From a virus: a stretch of DNA of 32,622 nucleotides. Where the stretch lies: positions 1-32,622 of the IMG/VR virus record IMGVR_UViG_3300049617_000191, one strand, 5' to 3'. This document shows, one piece after another, positions 1 through 7,543 of the stretch (position 1 is the first letter of the stretch; the number at the start of each line of letters is the position of its first letter). The notes beneath the pieces are model-generated. The model was not told the origin of the DNA, did no database searches, and worked only from the letters and a program-made list of their open reading frames with translations. The translations under genes were made by a program, and so were the position numbers.

Positions 1-1
1 C

Positions 2-904
2 GCTGGCGGCTACGATGAAACAGGGTCGCGCGGCGCGACCTCGCTGCCGTCCATCAGCGCAGGGACCAAGGCCGCCGTGGTTCAGAACCGCAAGCGAGTG
101 CCCGCCTCCGGCCTGAAGGCCAAAGACCTGTGCGGGATTCCATGGCGGGTGGCGTTCGCGCTACAGGCGGATGGTTGGTGGCTGCGCAGCGACATCATCT
201 GGCACAAACCGAATCCGATGCCTGAGAGCACGACGGATCGGCCCACCAAGGCGCACGAGTACATTTTTCTGATCAGTAAGTCGGCGCGGTACTACTACGA
301 CGCGGTGGCGATCAAGGAGGCTGCCAGTCTCGACACGAATCCGCGCCGCGCTGGTAACGGGAAGATCAAGATGCCGGATGGCTGGGACACCGGCACGGGC
401 GGGCACGGCTCGTTTCATCGCGAGGGTCGCGAGGCCGGAAAGACTTCGTGGAAGGGATCGAGTTTCAACAAGGGCGAAACCGCCGAGCATCAACTCTTCC
501 GCTCGCAGTCGAACGAATCGCGCAAGTTGGCGGAGCCAGGCAGCGGTACAAAGAACAACTCGGCTTTCGATGCGGCGATGGCGGTCATGCCCGACGCGCG
601 AAACAAGCGGAGCGTGTGGACGATGGCCACGCAGGCGTTCCCCGAGGCCCATTTCGCCACGTTCCCCGAGGCCCATTTCGCCACGTTCCCGGAGGAGTTG
701 CCGAAAACCTGCATCCTGGCGGGGAGCAAGCCGGGCGATACGGTGCTCGATCCGTTTGGAGGCAGCGGGACGACGGGCAAGGTGGCGCTGGAGCTGGGCC
801 GCTCCGCCATCCTGATCGAGAAGTCCGAGCCCTACGCCGCCATGGCGCGACGGCGCTGCCACGTGACGCCGGGGTTTGTGTTTGGAAGCGAGGTGGGCGC
901 GTGA
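2..904 (+). CDS. DNA methyltransferase, beta class (N4-cytosine/N6-adenine), 5' end outside window
   Basis: The frame is open to the left edge, so the start and the catalytic (D/N/S)PPY motif lie upstream; the GTG at 77 is only an internal codon. Visible parts are a WHKPNPMPES segment, typical of the stretch after the catalytic motif, the TKAHEYIF segment, and near the C-terminus the AdoMet-binding motif DPFGGSGTTG. The motif order (catalytic before AdoMet-binding) defines the beta class. It should transfer a methyl group from S-adenosylmethionine to an exocyclic amino group of A or C in DNA. The family's conserved stretch before the AdoMet motif (FPEAHFATFPEEL) carries an extra in-frame copy of eight residues here. 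The stop overlaps the GTG of the next gene (GTGA), so the two are probably translationally coupled. A role in self-protection against host restriction is inference. Confidence 0.9.
   Translation, partial: AGGYDETGSRGATSLPSISAGTKAAVVQNRKRVPASGLKAKDLCGIPWRVAFALQADGWWLRSDIIWHKPNPMPESTTDRPTKAHEYIFLISKSARYYYDAVAIKEAASLDTNPRRAGNGKIKMPDGWDTGTGGHGSFHREGREAGKTSWKGSSFNKGETAEHQLFRSQSNESRKLAEPGSGTKNNSAFDAAMAVMPDARNKRSVWTMATQAFPEAHFATFPEAHFATFPEELPKTCILAGSKPGDTVLDPFGGSGTTGKVALELGRSAILIEKSEPYAAMARRRCHVTPGFVFGSEVGA
636..683 (+). repeat. Perfect 24-bp tandem duplication inside the methyltransferase gene
   Basis: Two identical 24-base units lie head to tail (636-659 and 660-683), followed by the first seven bases of a third (684-690). 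The duplication is in frame and doubles the peptide FPEAHFAT. Family members normally have a single copy just before the AdoMet-binding motif, so this looks like a recent slippage event or an assembly artefact. Confidence 0.9.
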
Positions 905-1965
905 ACGACCAATCCACTTTTTGGGACGCGGAGCGTCAGACCATGACGGCCGCCATCGAACTAACCGTGCAGTCGATGCTGGCCTACGGCAGCAACTATA
1001 AACACTGGGTCATTGCGTTCAGCGGAGGCAAAGACAGCTCCACGGTTCTCACACTGATCGTCAGCTTGATCGCACGAGGACTTATACCCCGGCCTGAGAC
1101 GCTCCGCGTGCTTTACGCCGACACCCGCATGGAGCTGACGCCGCTTCATTTCGCGGCGATGGGTATTCTGGCCGAGTTGGAGCGGCGCGGCATCAAGACA
1201 GAGGTGGTGCTACCAGTGCTCGAGGACCGATTCTTCGTCTACATGTTCGGGCGCGGCGTGCCTCCGCCGAGCAACACCTTCCGCTGGTGTACCTCGCAGA
1301 TCAAGATTGAGCCGATGCTGGCCGCGTTGGAGCGGATCAAGCAGCAGCACGACGGAAAATTCTTGATGCTGACGGGCGTTCGACTCGGCGAAAGCGCCGC
1401 CCGCGATGCTCGGATCACGGTCTCATGCTCAAAGGACGGAGCAGAGTGCGGCCAGGGCTGGTTCCAGACCGCGACGCCAGAGGCCATCGCTGACACGTTG
1501 GCACCGATCCTTCACTGGCGGGTCTGTCTCGTTTGGAAATGGTTGGAGACCTACGCCCCCGAGCTGGGCTTTCCCACCAAGGTGATTGCCGACGCCTACG
1601 GCGGCGACGAGGCGGAGGAGATTAATGCGCGAACAGGGTGCGTGGGGTGCAATTTGGCCAGCCGAGACACGGCGCTGGAGTCGGTGATCAAATCGCCGTC
1701 GTGGTCGTACCTCGCGCCCTTACTTGATCTCCGGCCGCTCTATGCCGAGCTGAAGAAGCCGCACAACCGACTTCGCAAAGACGGAACGGAGCGCCGGAAG
1801 GATGGGCAGCTGGTGGCGAATCCTCAGCGGATGGGACCGTTGACAATGGAAGCGAGGCGCATGGGACTGGCCCGCGTGCTCGATATTCAGAACCGGGTGA
1901 ACGCTACAGCCCTCGCCGCCGGACGGCCGGAGATCAGCCTGATCAACCCCGAGGAGCATGAGTGA
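901..1965 (+). CDS. DndC/PAPS-reductase-like PP-loop protein
   Basis: A 354-residue protein started at the GTG that overlaps the methyltransferase stop. An in-frame extension to 448 exists, but it overlaps the methyltransferase and is arginine/glycine-rich shadow sequence. The PP-loop SGGKDSS is at residues 41-47, typical of ATP-pyrophosphatase sulfur-transfer enzymes. A GVRLGESAARD segment (159-169) and cysteines C130 (RWCTSQIKIEP), C247 and C250 (GCVGC), with C176 and C183 as extra candidates, resemble the Fe-S ligand pattern of DndC rather than plain assimilatory CysH. DndC-type proteins activate the DNA backbone for sulfur insertion; CysH-type proteins reduce PAPS. No other dnd genes are visible here. 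Pairing with a methyltransferase suggests DNA modification, but the substrate is not proven. Confidence 0.82.
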   Translation: MNDQSTFWDAERQTMTAAIELTVQSMLAYGSNYKHWVIAFSGGKDSSTVLTLIVSLIARGLIPRPETLRVLYADTRMELTPLHFAAMGILAELERRGIKTEVVLPVLEDRFFVYMFGRGVPPPSNTFRWCTSQIKIEPMLAALERIKQQHDGKFLMLTGVRLGESAARDARITVSCSKDGAECGQGWFQTATPEAIADTLAPILHWRVCLVWKWLETYAPELGFPTKVIADAYGGDEAEEINARTGCVGCNLASRDTALESVIKSPSWSYLAPLLDLRPLYAELKKPHNRLRKDGTERRKDGQLVANPQRMGPLTMEARRMGLARVLDIQNRVNATALAAGRPEISLINPEEHE

Positions 1966-1968
1966 ATT

Positions 1969-2106
1969 GTGCAACTGATCGCCGCCAACCAGTGGCCCGA
2001 TGGCTGGAGCGGAACCGAGGCGATCGCAACGGAGGTTATGGACGACGTGCTTCCCGGCGGAGACGTGCAACCAGTCATGAGGTCGGTCCTCGAGGAGGCG
2101 GCGTGA
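1969..2106 (+). CDS. Small hypothetical protein (45 aa)
   Basis: GTG start three bases after the upstream stop, with GAGGAG at 1951-1956 as a possible ribosome site. The codons show the high third-position GC of neighbouring genes, while the competing frame (from 1962) gives an arginine-rich shadow. The product is acidic, starts MQLIAANQWPDGW and ends VLEEAA; I recognise no domain. The stop overlaps a GTG at 2103 that could open an 18-residue peptide ending at 2159, directly before the next gene. That peptide may only be a translational bridge and is not called. Confidence 0.55.
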   Translation: MQLIAANQWPDGWSGTEAIATEVMDDVLPGGDVQPVMRSVLEEAA

Positions 2107-2159
2107 TCCGTCGCTCACACCGTTTTGGAAAAGCCAGCGTCGGAAGGGAGCATTGCTGA

Positions 2160-3065
2160 ATGAACTGGATCAAGGTGCGCCACGATCTTCGCGAAGACCC
2201 CGACACGGTCGAGATGGCCGGTCGGCTAGGTATGGATGAATTTGGAGTGGTCGGGCGGCTGCATGCCGTCTGGTCATGGCTCGACAAACATTCCGACGAC
2301 GGACTCAACGTCCGCACCACGTCCGCATTCCTGGACCGCCTCGCGGCCTGTCCCGGTTTCGCCGATGCGCTGCGCGCGGTGGGTTGGCTCGACGGACGCG
2401 ATGGCGACCTGACCTTTCCCGGCTACACCGACCACAACGGAGGGACGGCCAAACGCCGGGCCCAGGAAGCCATCCGCCAAGCTCGGCAGCGTGACAAAAG
2501 TCACGCAAAGACAGTGACGGAAAGCGTGACTCGACCGTTACCAGAGAAGAGAAGAGTAGAGAAGAGAGATACTACCCCCTTACCCCCTCCGGGGGCTCGG
2601 GCAGTGGGCGCGTGCCCGATTCCGGATTCGTTGAAGGATGAGGGATTCCCTGAGGCATGGGCGGATTGGGTGGCGTACCGGGACGAGCTGGGCGAGTCGC
2701 TTACGTCGTACACCTCGCGGCAGGTGCTGCTCAAATGCGAGCGGTGGGGCCCAAAGCGGGCGGTGGTGCTGATTCGGCGCGCGATTGGAAATTCCTGGAA
2801 GAACATCCGCGATGACCACGAGCTGAACCACGGGCCGGGCGGAAAGCCGCCGGGGCCGCCCGCGAAACCGCGCCCGCCGGACAAGTCGCCGGCCTGGATG
2901 CATGACGCGCGAAAGGTGCGCGACTTCCTCAATGGTGATCAAAGTCTGACGGATGAGCAGGCGCGGGCCCTGGTGCTGGGATTTCCGAGTGATTTCTCCG
3001 TCGTCTGGTTCGCGGATGCGCAGCACCGCAACTGGGTGAAGAGCGTGCTGAGGGAGAAGGCGTGA
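2160..3065 (+). CDS. Replisome-organiser-like phage replication protein
   Basis: A 301-residue protein with ATG immediately after the preceding frame and a purine-rich ribosome site (GGAAGGGAG, 2142-2150). Residues 1-100 (MNWIKVRHDLREDP, LGMDEFGVVGRLHAVW, VGWLDGRDGDLTFPGYTDHNG) resemble the N-terminal winged-helix region of phage replisome organisers. A basic stretch follows (KRRAQEAIRQARQR), then a low-complexity linker encoded by a purine-rich tract (about 2541-2567), and a second domain with EAWADWVAYRDELG. Family knowledge suggests origin binding and helicase loading, but no helicase gene is in view. The stop overlaps a downstream GTG as GTGA. Confidence 0.6.
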   Translation: MNWIKVRHDLREDPDTVEMAGRLGMDEFGVVGRLHAVWSWLDKHSDDGLNVRTTSAFLDRLAACPGFADALRAVGWLDGRDGDLTFPGYTDHNGGTAKRRAQEAIRQARQRDKSHAKTVTESVTRPLPEKRRVEKRDTTPLPPPGARAVGACPIPDSLKDEGFPEAWADWVAYRDELGESLTSYTSRQVLLKCERWGPKRAVVLIRRAIGNSWKNIRDDHELNHGPGGKPPGPPAKPRPPDKSPAWMHDARKVRDFLNGDQSLTDEQARALVLGFPSDFSVVWFADAQHRNWVKSVLREKA

Positions 3066-3070
3066 GCGCG

Positions 3071-3391
3071 TTACAGGCCGCCCAAGCGCTCGAGGACGAC
3101 CTGCAGTGGGCCGCCATTGAGGTTTCCGGTGAAGCCAGTCCCAATTTTTGCGAGCCTGAAACGCCCTTCGACGCGCTCAGCCTGCTCAGAGGCATACCGA
3201 TCCGTCCAGAACGATGCCCACTCGGCCCCGTCTGTGGCAGTGGCCACCACGCCACGGAAAAGAGTCCGCCCGTCGCCACCACTAATTTTGTCGCGATAAA
3301 TCACGGCGATACCTGGCGAGTCCCGCCGGTGATCAAAGAAAGTAACTTTGCAAATTCCCTCGGTGATGTCGATGCGTTCGATTTCTTCCAT
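3071..3391 (-). CDS. Hypothetical protein, antisense to a weak plus-strand frame
   Basis: A 106-residue minus-strand protein starting MEEIERIDITEG, with alternating hydrophobic patterns (ICKVTFF, GIAVIYRDK, TLFRGVVATATDGAEWASFW) that look like real beta-strands. The opposite plus-strand frame from GTG 3062 is open and overlaps the upstream stop as GTGA, but its middle is poor in protein-like pattern (CPLGPVCGSGHHATEKS). The GC content here is lower than in the flanking replication and packaging genes, as in the other minus-strand genes of this patch. An in-frame TTG at 3427 could add 12 residues. Function unknown. If wrong, the alternative is a plus-strand gene 3062-3889. Confidence 0.55.
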   Translation of the reverse strand: MEEIERIDITEGICKVTFFDHRRDSPGIAVIYRDKISGGDGRTLFRGVVATATDGAEWASFWTDRYASEQAERVEGRFRLAKIGTGFTGNLNGGPLQVVLERLGGL

Positions 3392-3445
3392 GGGAACAAT
3401 TCCAATCCGAAACCCGCCGCAAGGCAATACCTGGAGACCAGCAAC

Positions 3446-3889
3446 ATGAGCGAGTCAGAACATCAGCCATTGAACAATCCCAAGGCGGAGATCCCGCACG
3501 ACAAACCGGAGGGCGATTACTCGATTATCGAGTCGAGCCGCGAACTCGAGGAAGCGACCGGCGCGCCGCGGGGTGAATCGCTGGCGGAGGCGCCTTCACC
3601 GAAGCTGAGCGTTGAGACCGCGCGCGATCAGGTGGACGACCTGAGTGAGACGATGGGTCGCGTCAGCCAGGTGATCGTCATCGGCGAACTGGCCGGCGGG
3701 GTGGTGACGATTACGTCGCTGGAATCGGTGACGGGGGAAGGCGAGTCGAAGCAGGCGCTGCAGTTCAGCGTGGAGGAGCCGGTGCTGAACAGCCTGCAGC
3801 ATCACACCGACCATTTCCCGAACGTGAAGGCGGCCTACAATCACCTGTCGATGGTGCTGCACAAAAACGCGATGGTGGTGAAGACCTGA
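3446..3889 (+). CDS. Hypothetical protein (147 aa)
   Basis: ATG at 3446 has GGAG at 3433-3436, nine bases upstream. The protein starts MSESEHQPLNNPKAEIP and has an acidic, disordered first third, then a compact part (VSQVIVIGELAGGVVTITSLESVTG) and a C-terminal helical part (NVKAAYNHLSMVLHKNAMVVKT). The frame continues upstream to GTG 3062, so a longer 275-residue product is formally possible. I prefer 3446 because composition and ribosome site improve there. It converges with the minus-strand gene ending at 3893. No domain recognised. Confidence 0.65.
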   Translation: MSESEHQPLNNPKAEIPHDKPEGDYSIIESSRELEEATGAPRGESLAEAPSPKLSVETARDQVDDLSETMGRVSQVIVIGELAGGVVTITSLESVTGEGESKQALQFSVEEPVLNSLQHHTDHFPNVKAAYNHLSMVLHKNAMVVKT

Positions 3890-3892
3890 AAC

Positions 3893-4096
3893 TCAGCGCT
3901 CCGAATCGTGCGCTTTAGCGTCGAGCTCCGCCTGCAACTTGTGGGCGAGCTTATCGACGTCGAATATCACTTTGGCTAGGTCGGACTTGCCGTCGAAGTC
4001 GGGTGCGGTGGTCACAGCTTTGATGGCATTGCTGAGACGGACGCGCAGGTTCCGCAGGGTGCGCTGGTGAGGTTCGAGCGGTAGTTTCGCGGGCAC
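3893..4096 (-). CDS. Small helical hypothetical protein (67 aa)
   Basis: Starts at a GTG seven bases after the stop of the upstream minus-strand gene, so the two form an operon. The product is charged and largely helical (HQRTLRNLRVRLSNAIKAV, DLAKVIFDVDKLAHKLQAELDAKAH) with heptad-like spacing in the second half, compatible with a short coiled coil. No domain recognised. Confidence 0.65.
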   Translation of the reverse strand: MPAKLPLEPHQRTLRNLRVRLSNAIKAVTTAPDFDGKSDLAKVIFDVDKLAHKLQAELDAKAHDSER

Positions 4097-4103
4097 GGGA
4101 ACT

Positions 4104-4574
4104 CTACGCTGGCATTTCCAGCTTTATCCCGAGCTTCATGGCGACAGCAGCGGGGCTGTTGTCGATAGCAAACTGGCGGCCGTTCGGAATGAAAACGATA
4201 ACCCCGTTTTCGGGCTTCAAGATGAGACTCTTTTCACCGCCGCCCGGATGAAGAAAGATGCGTGTGGCCGACAACGCGGTGTCGAGCGCAACGACGATCG
4301 CCGGATTAATCCATGTCCAGTGGTTCGACGAGATGAGTCTTTCCTGCCGGTTCTGGGCTTCAATGACTGCCAAGCCAAACCGCTGAGGAGTGCACTGACG
4401 TTCCATTGGAGGAAGCGAGGCGAGGTCTAAGGCTATCGTTCCGTCCGATGTGCGAAAGTCGCCCTCGTGCTTGGATGCAATGCAGCGGACAAGCTGTGGG
4501 TTGATCCAAAGACTTTCGGCGGCGCTGCCAACGCGCTCAGCGGGAGCGAGGAGACGGATCATTGTTGTGCTCAT
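4104..4574 (-). CDS. Hypothetical protein with two FlbD-like units
   Basis: A 156-residue protein from ATG 4574; a second ATG four codons in is possible. It has two related segments: MIRLLAPAE...LWINPQLVRCIAS near the N-terminus and WTWINPAIVVALDT in the middle. Each WINP-x-x-V motif is followed by short strands, and the C-terminus reads VIVFIPNGRQFAIDNSPAAVAMKLG. This resembles the small FlbD family (LxG...hxlNPDhI...G..hhV.eSxxEV) in duplicate, but the match is by eye and weak. It is the first gene of a minus-strand operon with 4096-3893. Its promoter should lie in the AT-rich gap 4575-4679. It looks like an accessory (moron-type) gene. Confidence 0.6.
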   Translation of the reverse strand: MSTTMIRLLAPAERVGSAAESLWINPQLVRCIASKHEGDFRTSDGTIALDLASLPPMERQCTPQRFGLAVIEAQNRQERLISSNHWTWINPAIVVALDTALSATRIFLHPGGGEKSLILKPENGVIVFIPNGRQFAIDNSPAAVAMKLGIKLEMPA

Positions 4575-4679
4575 AAGAAAATGAAACTGAGCTCAGCTCG
4601 AAAAGTTGTTCGGTAATTATAACCACACGTGTCAATGCGATTGTTTACATGGTGAAAGGTTTCTGACACTTTCCTTTCT
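4575..4679. promoter_or_regulatory. Divergent AT-rich control region with two palindromes
   Basis: A 105-base gap between the minus-strand accessory operon and the terminase genes, clearly richer in A and T than its surroundings. It holds two perfect palindromes: CTGAGCTCAG at 4587-4596, close to the minus-strand start, and ACACGTGT at 4625-4632. On the minus strand there is a perfect TTGACA and a perfect TATAAT, but only 8 bases apart, so they do not form a standard sigma-70 promoter together. It probably carries promoters in both directions and operators; assignment is inference. Confidence 0.45.
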
Positions 4680-5237
4680 GTGCCGAAGCCGAAGACAACT
4701 GATACCCCACCAAAGGCGACACTCGCGCGCGTGCGCGTGCGCGAGACCAAGCCGCGTTCGGACGGCAGGCCGGGCCGGCCTAACGACCTGAGCTGGCATC
4801 CAGCCTTCATTGCGGCCCTGTCTGAGACTGGTCTGGTGAAGGAGGCGGCCAAAAGCGCGGGGATTGACCGGGGCACGGTCTACGAGCACCGGAAGAAGTT
4901 TGCGGAGTTTGCCCAGGCGTGGGACTACATCGTCGCCGAATGGGTCGAGGTGGCGGAGCGCGAGTTGTACCGACGCGCGGTGGAAGGCAACGAGGAGTGC
5001 GTGGGCTGCAACGACGACGGGCCGGTGATGGCGCGAAAGTACAGCGATCGGCTGCTGGAATTCTACTTGAAGGCGCACAAGCCGTCAGTCTATGGCGACA
5101 AGAGCAAGCTGGAGGTGTCCGGCGCTTTGACGTTGCCGGACGAGGAGGCCGTGGCGGCGGCGGCCAAGGCCGAGTCGGGCCTGCTGCTGACGATCCAGGC
5201 GAGCGCGCTGAACCGGCTGAAGGGGAAAGAGGCGTAG
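4680..5237 (+). CDS. Terminase small subunit
   Basis: A 185-residue protein starting at GTG 4680, the first usable start after an in-frame TGA; no clear Shine-Dalgarno is seen. The N-terminus is basic and disordered. A helix-turn-helix sits at residues 51-73 (GLVKEAAKSAGIDRGTVYEHRKK), as in small terminases that bind the packaging site. The middle helices (EWVEVAERELYRRAVEG) and the KYSDRLLEFYLKAHKP segment are typical of phage small terminases. It is followed closely by a small gene and the large terminase, the usual packaging order. The protein should form a ring that recognises phage DNA and regulates the motor. Confidence 0.85.
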   Translation: MPKPKTTDTPPKATLARVRVRETKPRSDGRPGRPNDLSWHPAFIAALSETGLVKEAAKSAGIDRGTVYEHRKKFAEFAQAWDYIVAEWVEVAERELYRRAVEGNEECVGCNDDGPVMARKYSDRLLEFYLKAHKPSVYGDKSKLEVSGALTLPDEEAVAAAAKAESGLLLTIQASALNRLKGKEA

Positions 5238-5241
5238 TCGC

Positions 5242-5481
5242 ATGACGGTGACGATCACCGGCCGGGGCTGGTTTTTGTTCTGTCCGATCTGGCTGCCGGA
5301 AGGATGGGAAGACGAGGATACGCTCGCCCCGTTGCCTCGCGGAGTCCCCTGGCTGGTGCTGGACGCGGCGCTGGAGGTGCAGCAGTTTCTCAACTTCCTG
5401 ATCAGCTTCTTTGATCCCGACGCGTGCGGGTTCATGGCGATGGTGGAGTCGGTCGAGCCGTTCGAGATGGAGCGGCCATGA
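5242..5481 (+). CDS. Small hypothetical protein between terminase subunits (79 aa)
   Basis: ATG four bases after the small terminase stop; its own stop overlaps the ATG of the large terminase (ATGA). The product is acidic with a hydrophobic, aromatic core (RGWFLFCPIWLPEGW, LEVQQFLNFLISFFDPDACGF). No domain recognised. The strict coupling on both sides supports a real gene that is produced with the packaging proteins. Confidence 0.65.
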   Translation: MTVTITGRGWFLFCPIWLPEGWEDEDTLAPLPRGVPWLVLDAALEVQQFLNFLISFFDPDACGFMAMVESVEPFEMERP

Positions 5482-7304
5482 CCATCGCGGAGGTGAAGGC
5501 GAAGGTGTTGGCGAGCGCGGCGTACTGGCTGGCGGTTTACGGCCAAATCCTGAACGACCTGCGGCAGATCGTGACGCCGGAGCTGAACATTTATCAGATC
5601 CGGATGTGCCAGGCGGTGGAATGGGCGCGGGGGCAGGGCATCCCGGTGCGAATCATCGGCCTGAAACCGCGGCAGGTGGGCGGGACGACGATCGCGGCGG
5701 CGATCATCTACTGGCTGATGCGCAAGGTGCCGATGAACCTGGTGCTGATCGCGGACATCCTGGACCGGTCGAAGAAGATGTTCGTGATGTTCCGGCGGTT
5801 CGCGGAGAGCGACCGGTTTCCGTACTGGGGCTCGACGTTCACCTCGACGGAAAAGACGATCCAGTTCTCGAACAAGAGCCAGGGCGAGATGAAGACGGCG
5901 GAGAACCCGACCGGGTCGCGCGCGGACACGTTGCAGGCGCTGCTGCTCTCGGAGCTGCCGTTCTGGCCGCAGGACGGCGAGCGGCCGGCGGAGGCGACGC
6001 TGCTGGCGCTGGAGGGCTCGCTGGCGGATCACGCGGACACGATCGAGATCATTGAGAGCACGGCGTGCGGCGCCTACGGCGTGTTTCCGGACCGGTTCCG
6101 CGCGGCGCACTGGCCGGGCTACGACGATTATCACACGTTCTACGCGCAGACGCTGCCGCCGGGCAAGGAGGGCAACGCGTTCGTCCGGGTGTTCGCGGCG
6201 TGGTTCGAGTTCGAGAAGCATCGCAAGGTCGTGACGCCGGAGGAGGTGGCGTCGATGCGGGGCAACTTGTCGCCGCGGGAGAAGCGGGGCGTGGAGCTGT
6301 ACCACTGGACGTGGGAGCAGATCGCGTGGCGGCGCTGGGCGCTGGAGAACAAGTGCGGCGGGAAGGAATCGCAGTTCGACCAGGAGTTTCCCGAGGATCC
6401 GGTGAGTTGCTTCCTGGCCTCGGGCAACCCGCGGTTCAGCCAGGAGGGGATGACGTACCTCGAGACGGTGGCGCGGAACACCATCTGGCGCACCGGCGTG
6501 CTGACGGAGCCCCCGAAGAATCGCGGCGGGCGACCGACGTTCATCCCGACCGGCGAGAACGAGGCGTGGTTGCGCGTGCTGGAGGAGCCGAAGGTGGGGC
6601 TGCGCTACCTGATGGCGGGCGACGTCTCCAGCGATCGCGACATGTCGCCGCAGGGCAGCCAGGACCCGGACCGCGACAAGCACAGCTTCGGCGTGTTCCG
6701 CGAGGCTTACACGGACCAGCGCGGTATTTTCTATCGGCGCCGGCTGGTGGCGCGGCTGCAGTTCGACTGCCAGGACGGGCACCGGCTGCTGGCGTGGAAG
6801 CTGGCGCTGATCTCGGCCTACTACGGGAACTGCGTGGCGGCACCGGAGATGAACAATCATGGCCTGGCACTGGCGGTGAAGTTGAACGACCTGAAAGTGC
6901 CGCTGCTGAAGCGGAAGTGGATCGACCCGAAGACGGAGCGGGAGAAGGAGATCATCGGCTGGGAAACGAACCGCGTCACGCGGCCGCTGATCATCGAGGA
7001 GCTGGCGGAGGCGATTCGTTGCGTGACGGACGAGCAGCGGCCGGCGGGGCTGGAGGCGTTCTGCCCGCGCGCGGCGGGCGAGCTGGCGAGCTTCGTGAAG
7101 TATCGGGACGGGTCGGCGGCGGCCGCGGAGGGTTGCCACGATGACGACGTGATGATGCTGGCGATCGGGAATTACCTGTGCCCGAATGCGACGCTGTTCG
7201 AGCGCGAGGCGCCGGTGAACCTGGGGCGCGTGGACAGCTACGCGGATGTGACGGCGAATGGCAACCCGAGCGGGCAGCGGTCGAGCCCGGTGCCGCTGAG
7301 ATGA
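5478..7304 (+). CDS. Terminase large subunit (packaging ATPase/nuclease)
   Basis: A 608-residue protein starting at the ATG that overlaps the previous stop; an upstream in-frame start (5424) only adds shadow sequence. The ATPase domain shows a Walker A variant PRQVGGTT (residues 64-71) and a Walker B-like strand LLLSELPFW (155-163) with E159 as the likely catalytic glutamate. The RNase-H-like nuclease domain shows AGDVSSDRD with D382, an NNHG segment, and HDDDVMM with D555-D557, a plausible two-metal acidic set. It powers DNA translocation through the portal and cuts the concatemer. Length and motif order fit phage large terminases. Its stop overlaps the next ATG. Confidence 0.95.
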   Translation: MTIAEVKAKVLASAAYWLAVYGQILNDLRQIVTPELNIYQIRMCQAVEWARGQGIPVRIIGLKPRQVGGTTIAAAIIYWLMRKVPMNLVLIADILDRSKKMFVMFRRFAESDRFPYWGSTFTSTEKTIQFSNKSQGEMKTAENPTGSRADTLQALLLSELPFWPQDGERPAEATLLALEGSLADHADTIEIIESTACGAYGVFPDRFRAAHWPGYDDYHTFYAQTLPPGKEGNAFVRVFAAWFEFEKHRKVVTPEEVASMRGNLSPREKRGVELYHWTWEQIAWRRWALENKCGGKESQFDQEFPEDPVSCFLASGNPRFSQEGMTYLETVARNTIWRTGVLTEPPKNRGGRPTFIPTGENEAWLRVLEEPKVGLRYLMAGDVSSDRDMSPQGSQDPDRDKHSFGVFREAYTDQRGIFYRRRLVARLQFDCQDGHRLLAWKLALISAYYGNCVAAPEMNNHGLALAVKLNDLKVPLLKRKWIDPKTEREKEIIGWETNRVTRPLIIEELAEAIRCVTDEQRPAGLEAFCPRAAGELASFVKYRDGSAAAAEGCHDDDVMMLAIGNYLCPNATLFEREAPVNLGRVDSYADVTANGNPSGQRSSPVPLR

Positions 7305-7543
7305 CCATGATCGCGGCGGACTGGCAGATCGAGCATGCGGTGACGGTCGAGGTGAACTTTTCGCGCGAGTTCCCGGACCTGGGCTACACGATGCATCGGT
7401 ATCGCGACGGCTGGTGGATGATGTGGCACGTCGCGGTGCGGTCGGACTGGATCGGGAGTCACCTGCGGACGGAGGAGGAGCTGCGGGCGTTCATGGGTGG
7501 GCAGTTTAATCGCGGGGTGAAGATCAACGGGGCGAGTTATTAG
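7301..7543 (+). CDS. Small hypothetical protein (80 aa)
   Basis: ATG overlaps the large terminase stop. The protein begins MTMIAADWQIEHAVTVEVNF and is rich in Trp and Met (YRDGWWMMWHVAVRSDW). It looks like a small mixed alpha/beta fold. No family recognised. Its stop overlaps the stop of the convergent minus-strand gene by a few bases. Confidence 0.65.
   Translation: MTMIAADWQIEHAVTVEVNFSREFPDLGYTMHRYRDGWWMMWHVAVRSDWIGSHLRTEEELRAFMGGQFNRGVKINGASY

Noticed and set aside
448-900. N-terminal extension of the DndC-like protein
   Set aside because: Lies in another frame of the methyltransferase; GTG 901 with GTGA overlap fits the genome's style and the family's start.
2541-2567. Purine-rich GA tract as a slippery or regulatory site
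   Set aside because: It encodes a charged linker in frame and has no canonical slippery heptamer.
4610-4640. Standard sigma-70 promoter from TTGACA and TATAAT on the minus strand
   Set aside because: The hexamers are perfect, but the spacer is 8 bases instead of about 17.
5085-7139. Minus-strand open frame of 684 codons opposite the terminases
   Set aside because: Antisense of the clear large terminase; composition is shadow-like.
6065-7144. Plus-strand 359-codon frame within the large terminase
   Set aside because: Glycine/arginine/alanine-rich out-of-frame copy of terminase codons with no protein-like motifs.
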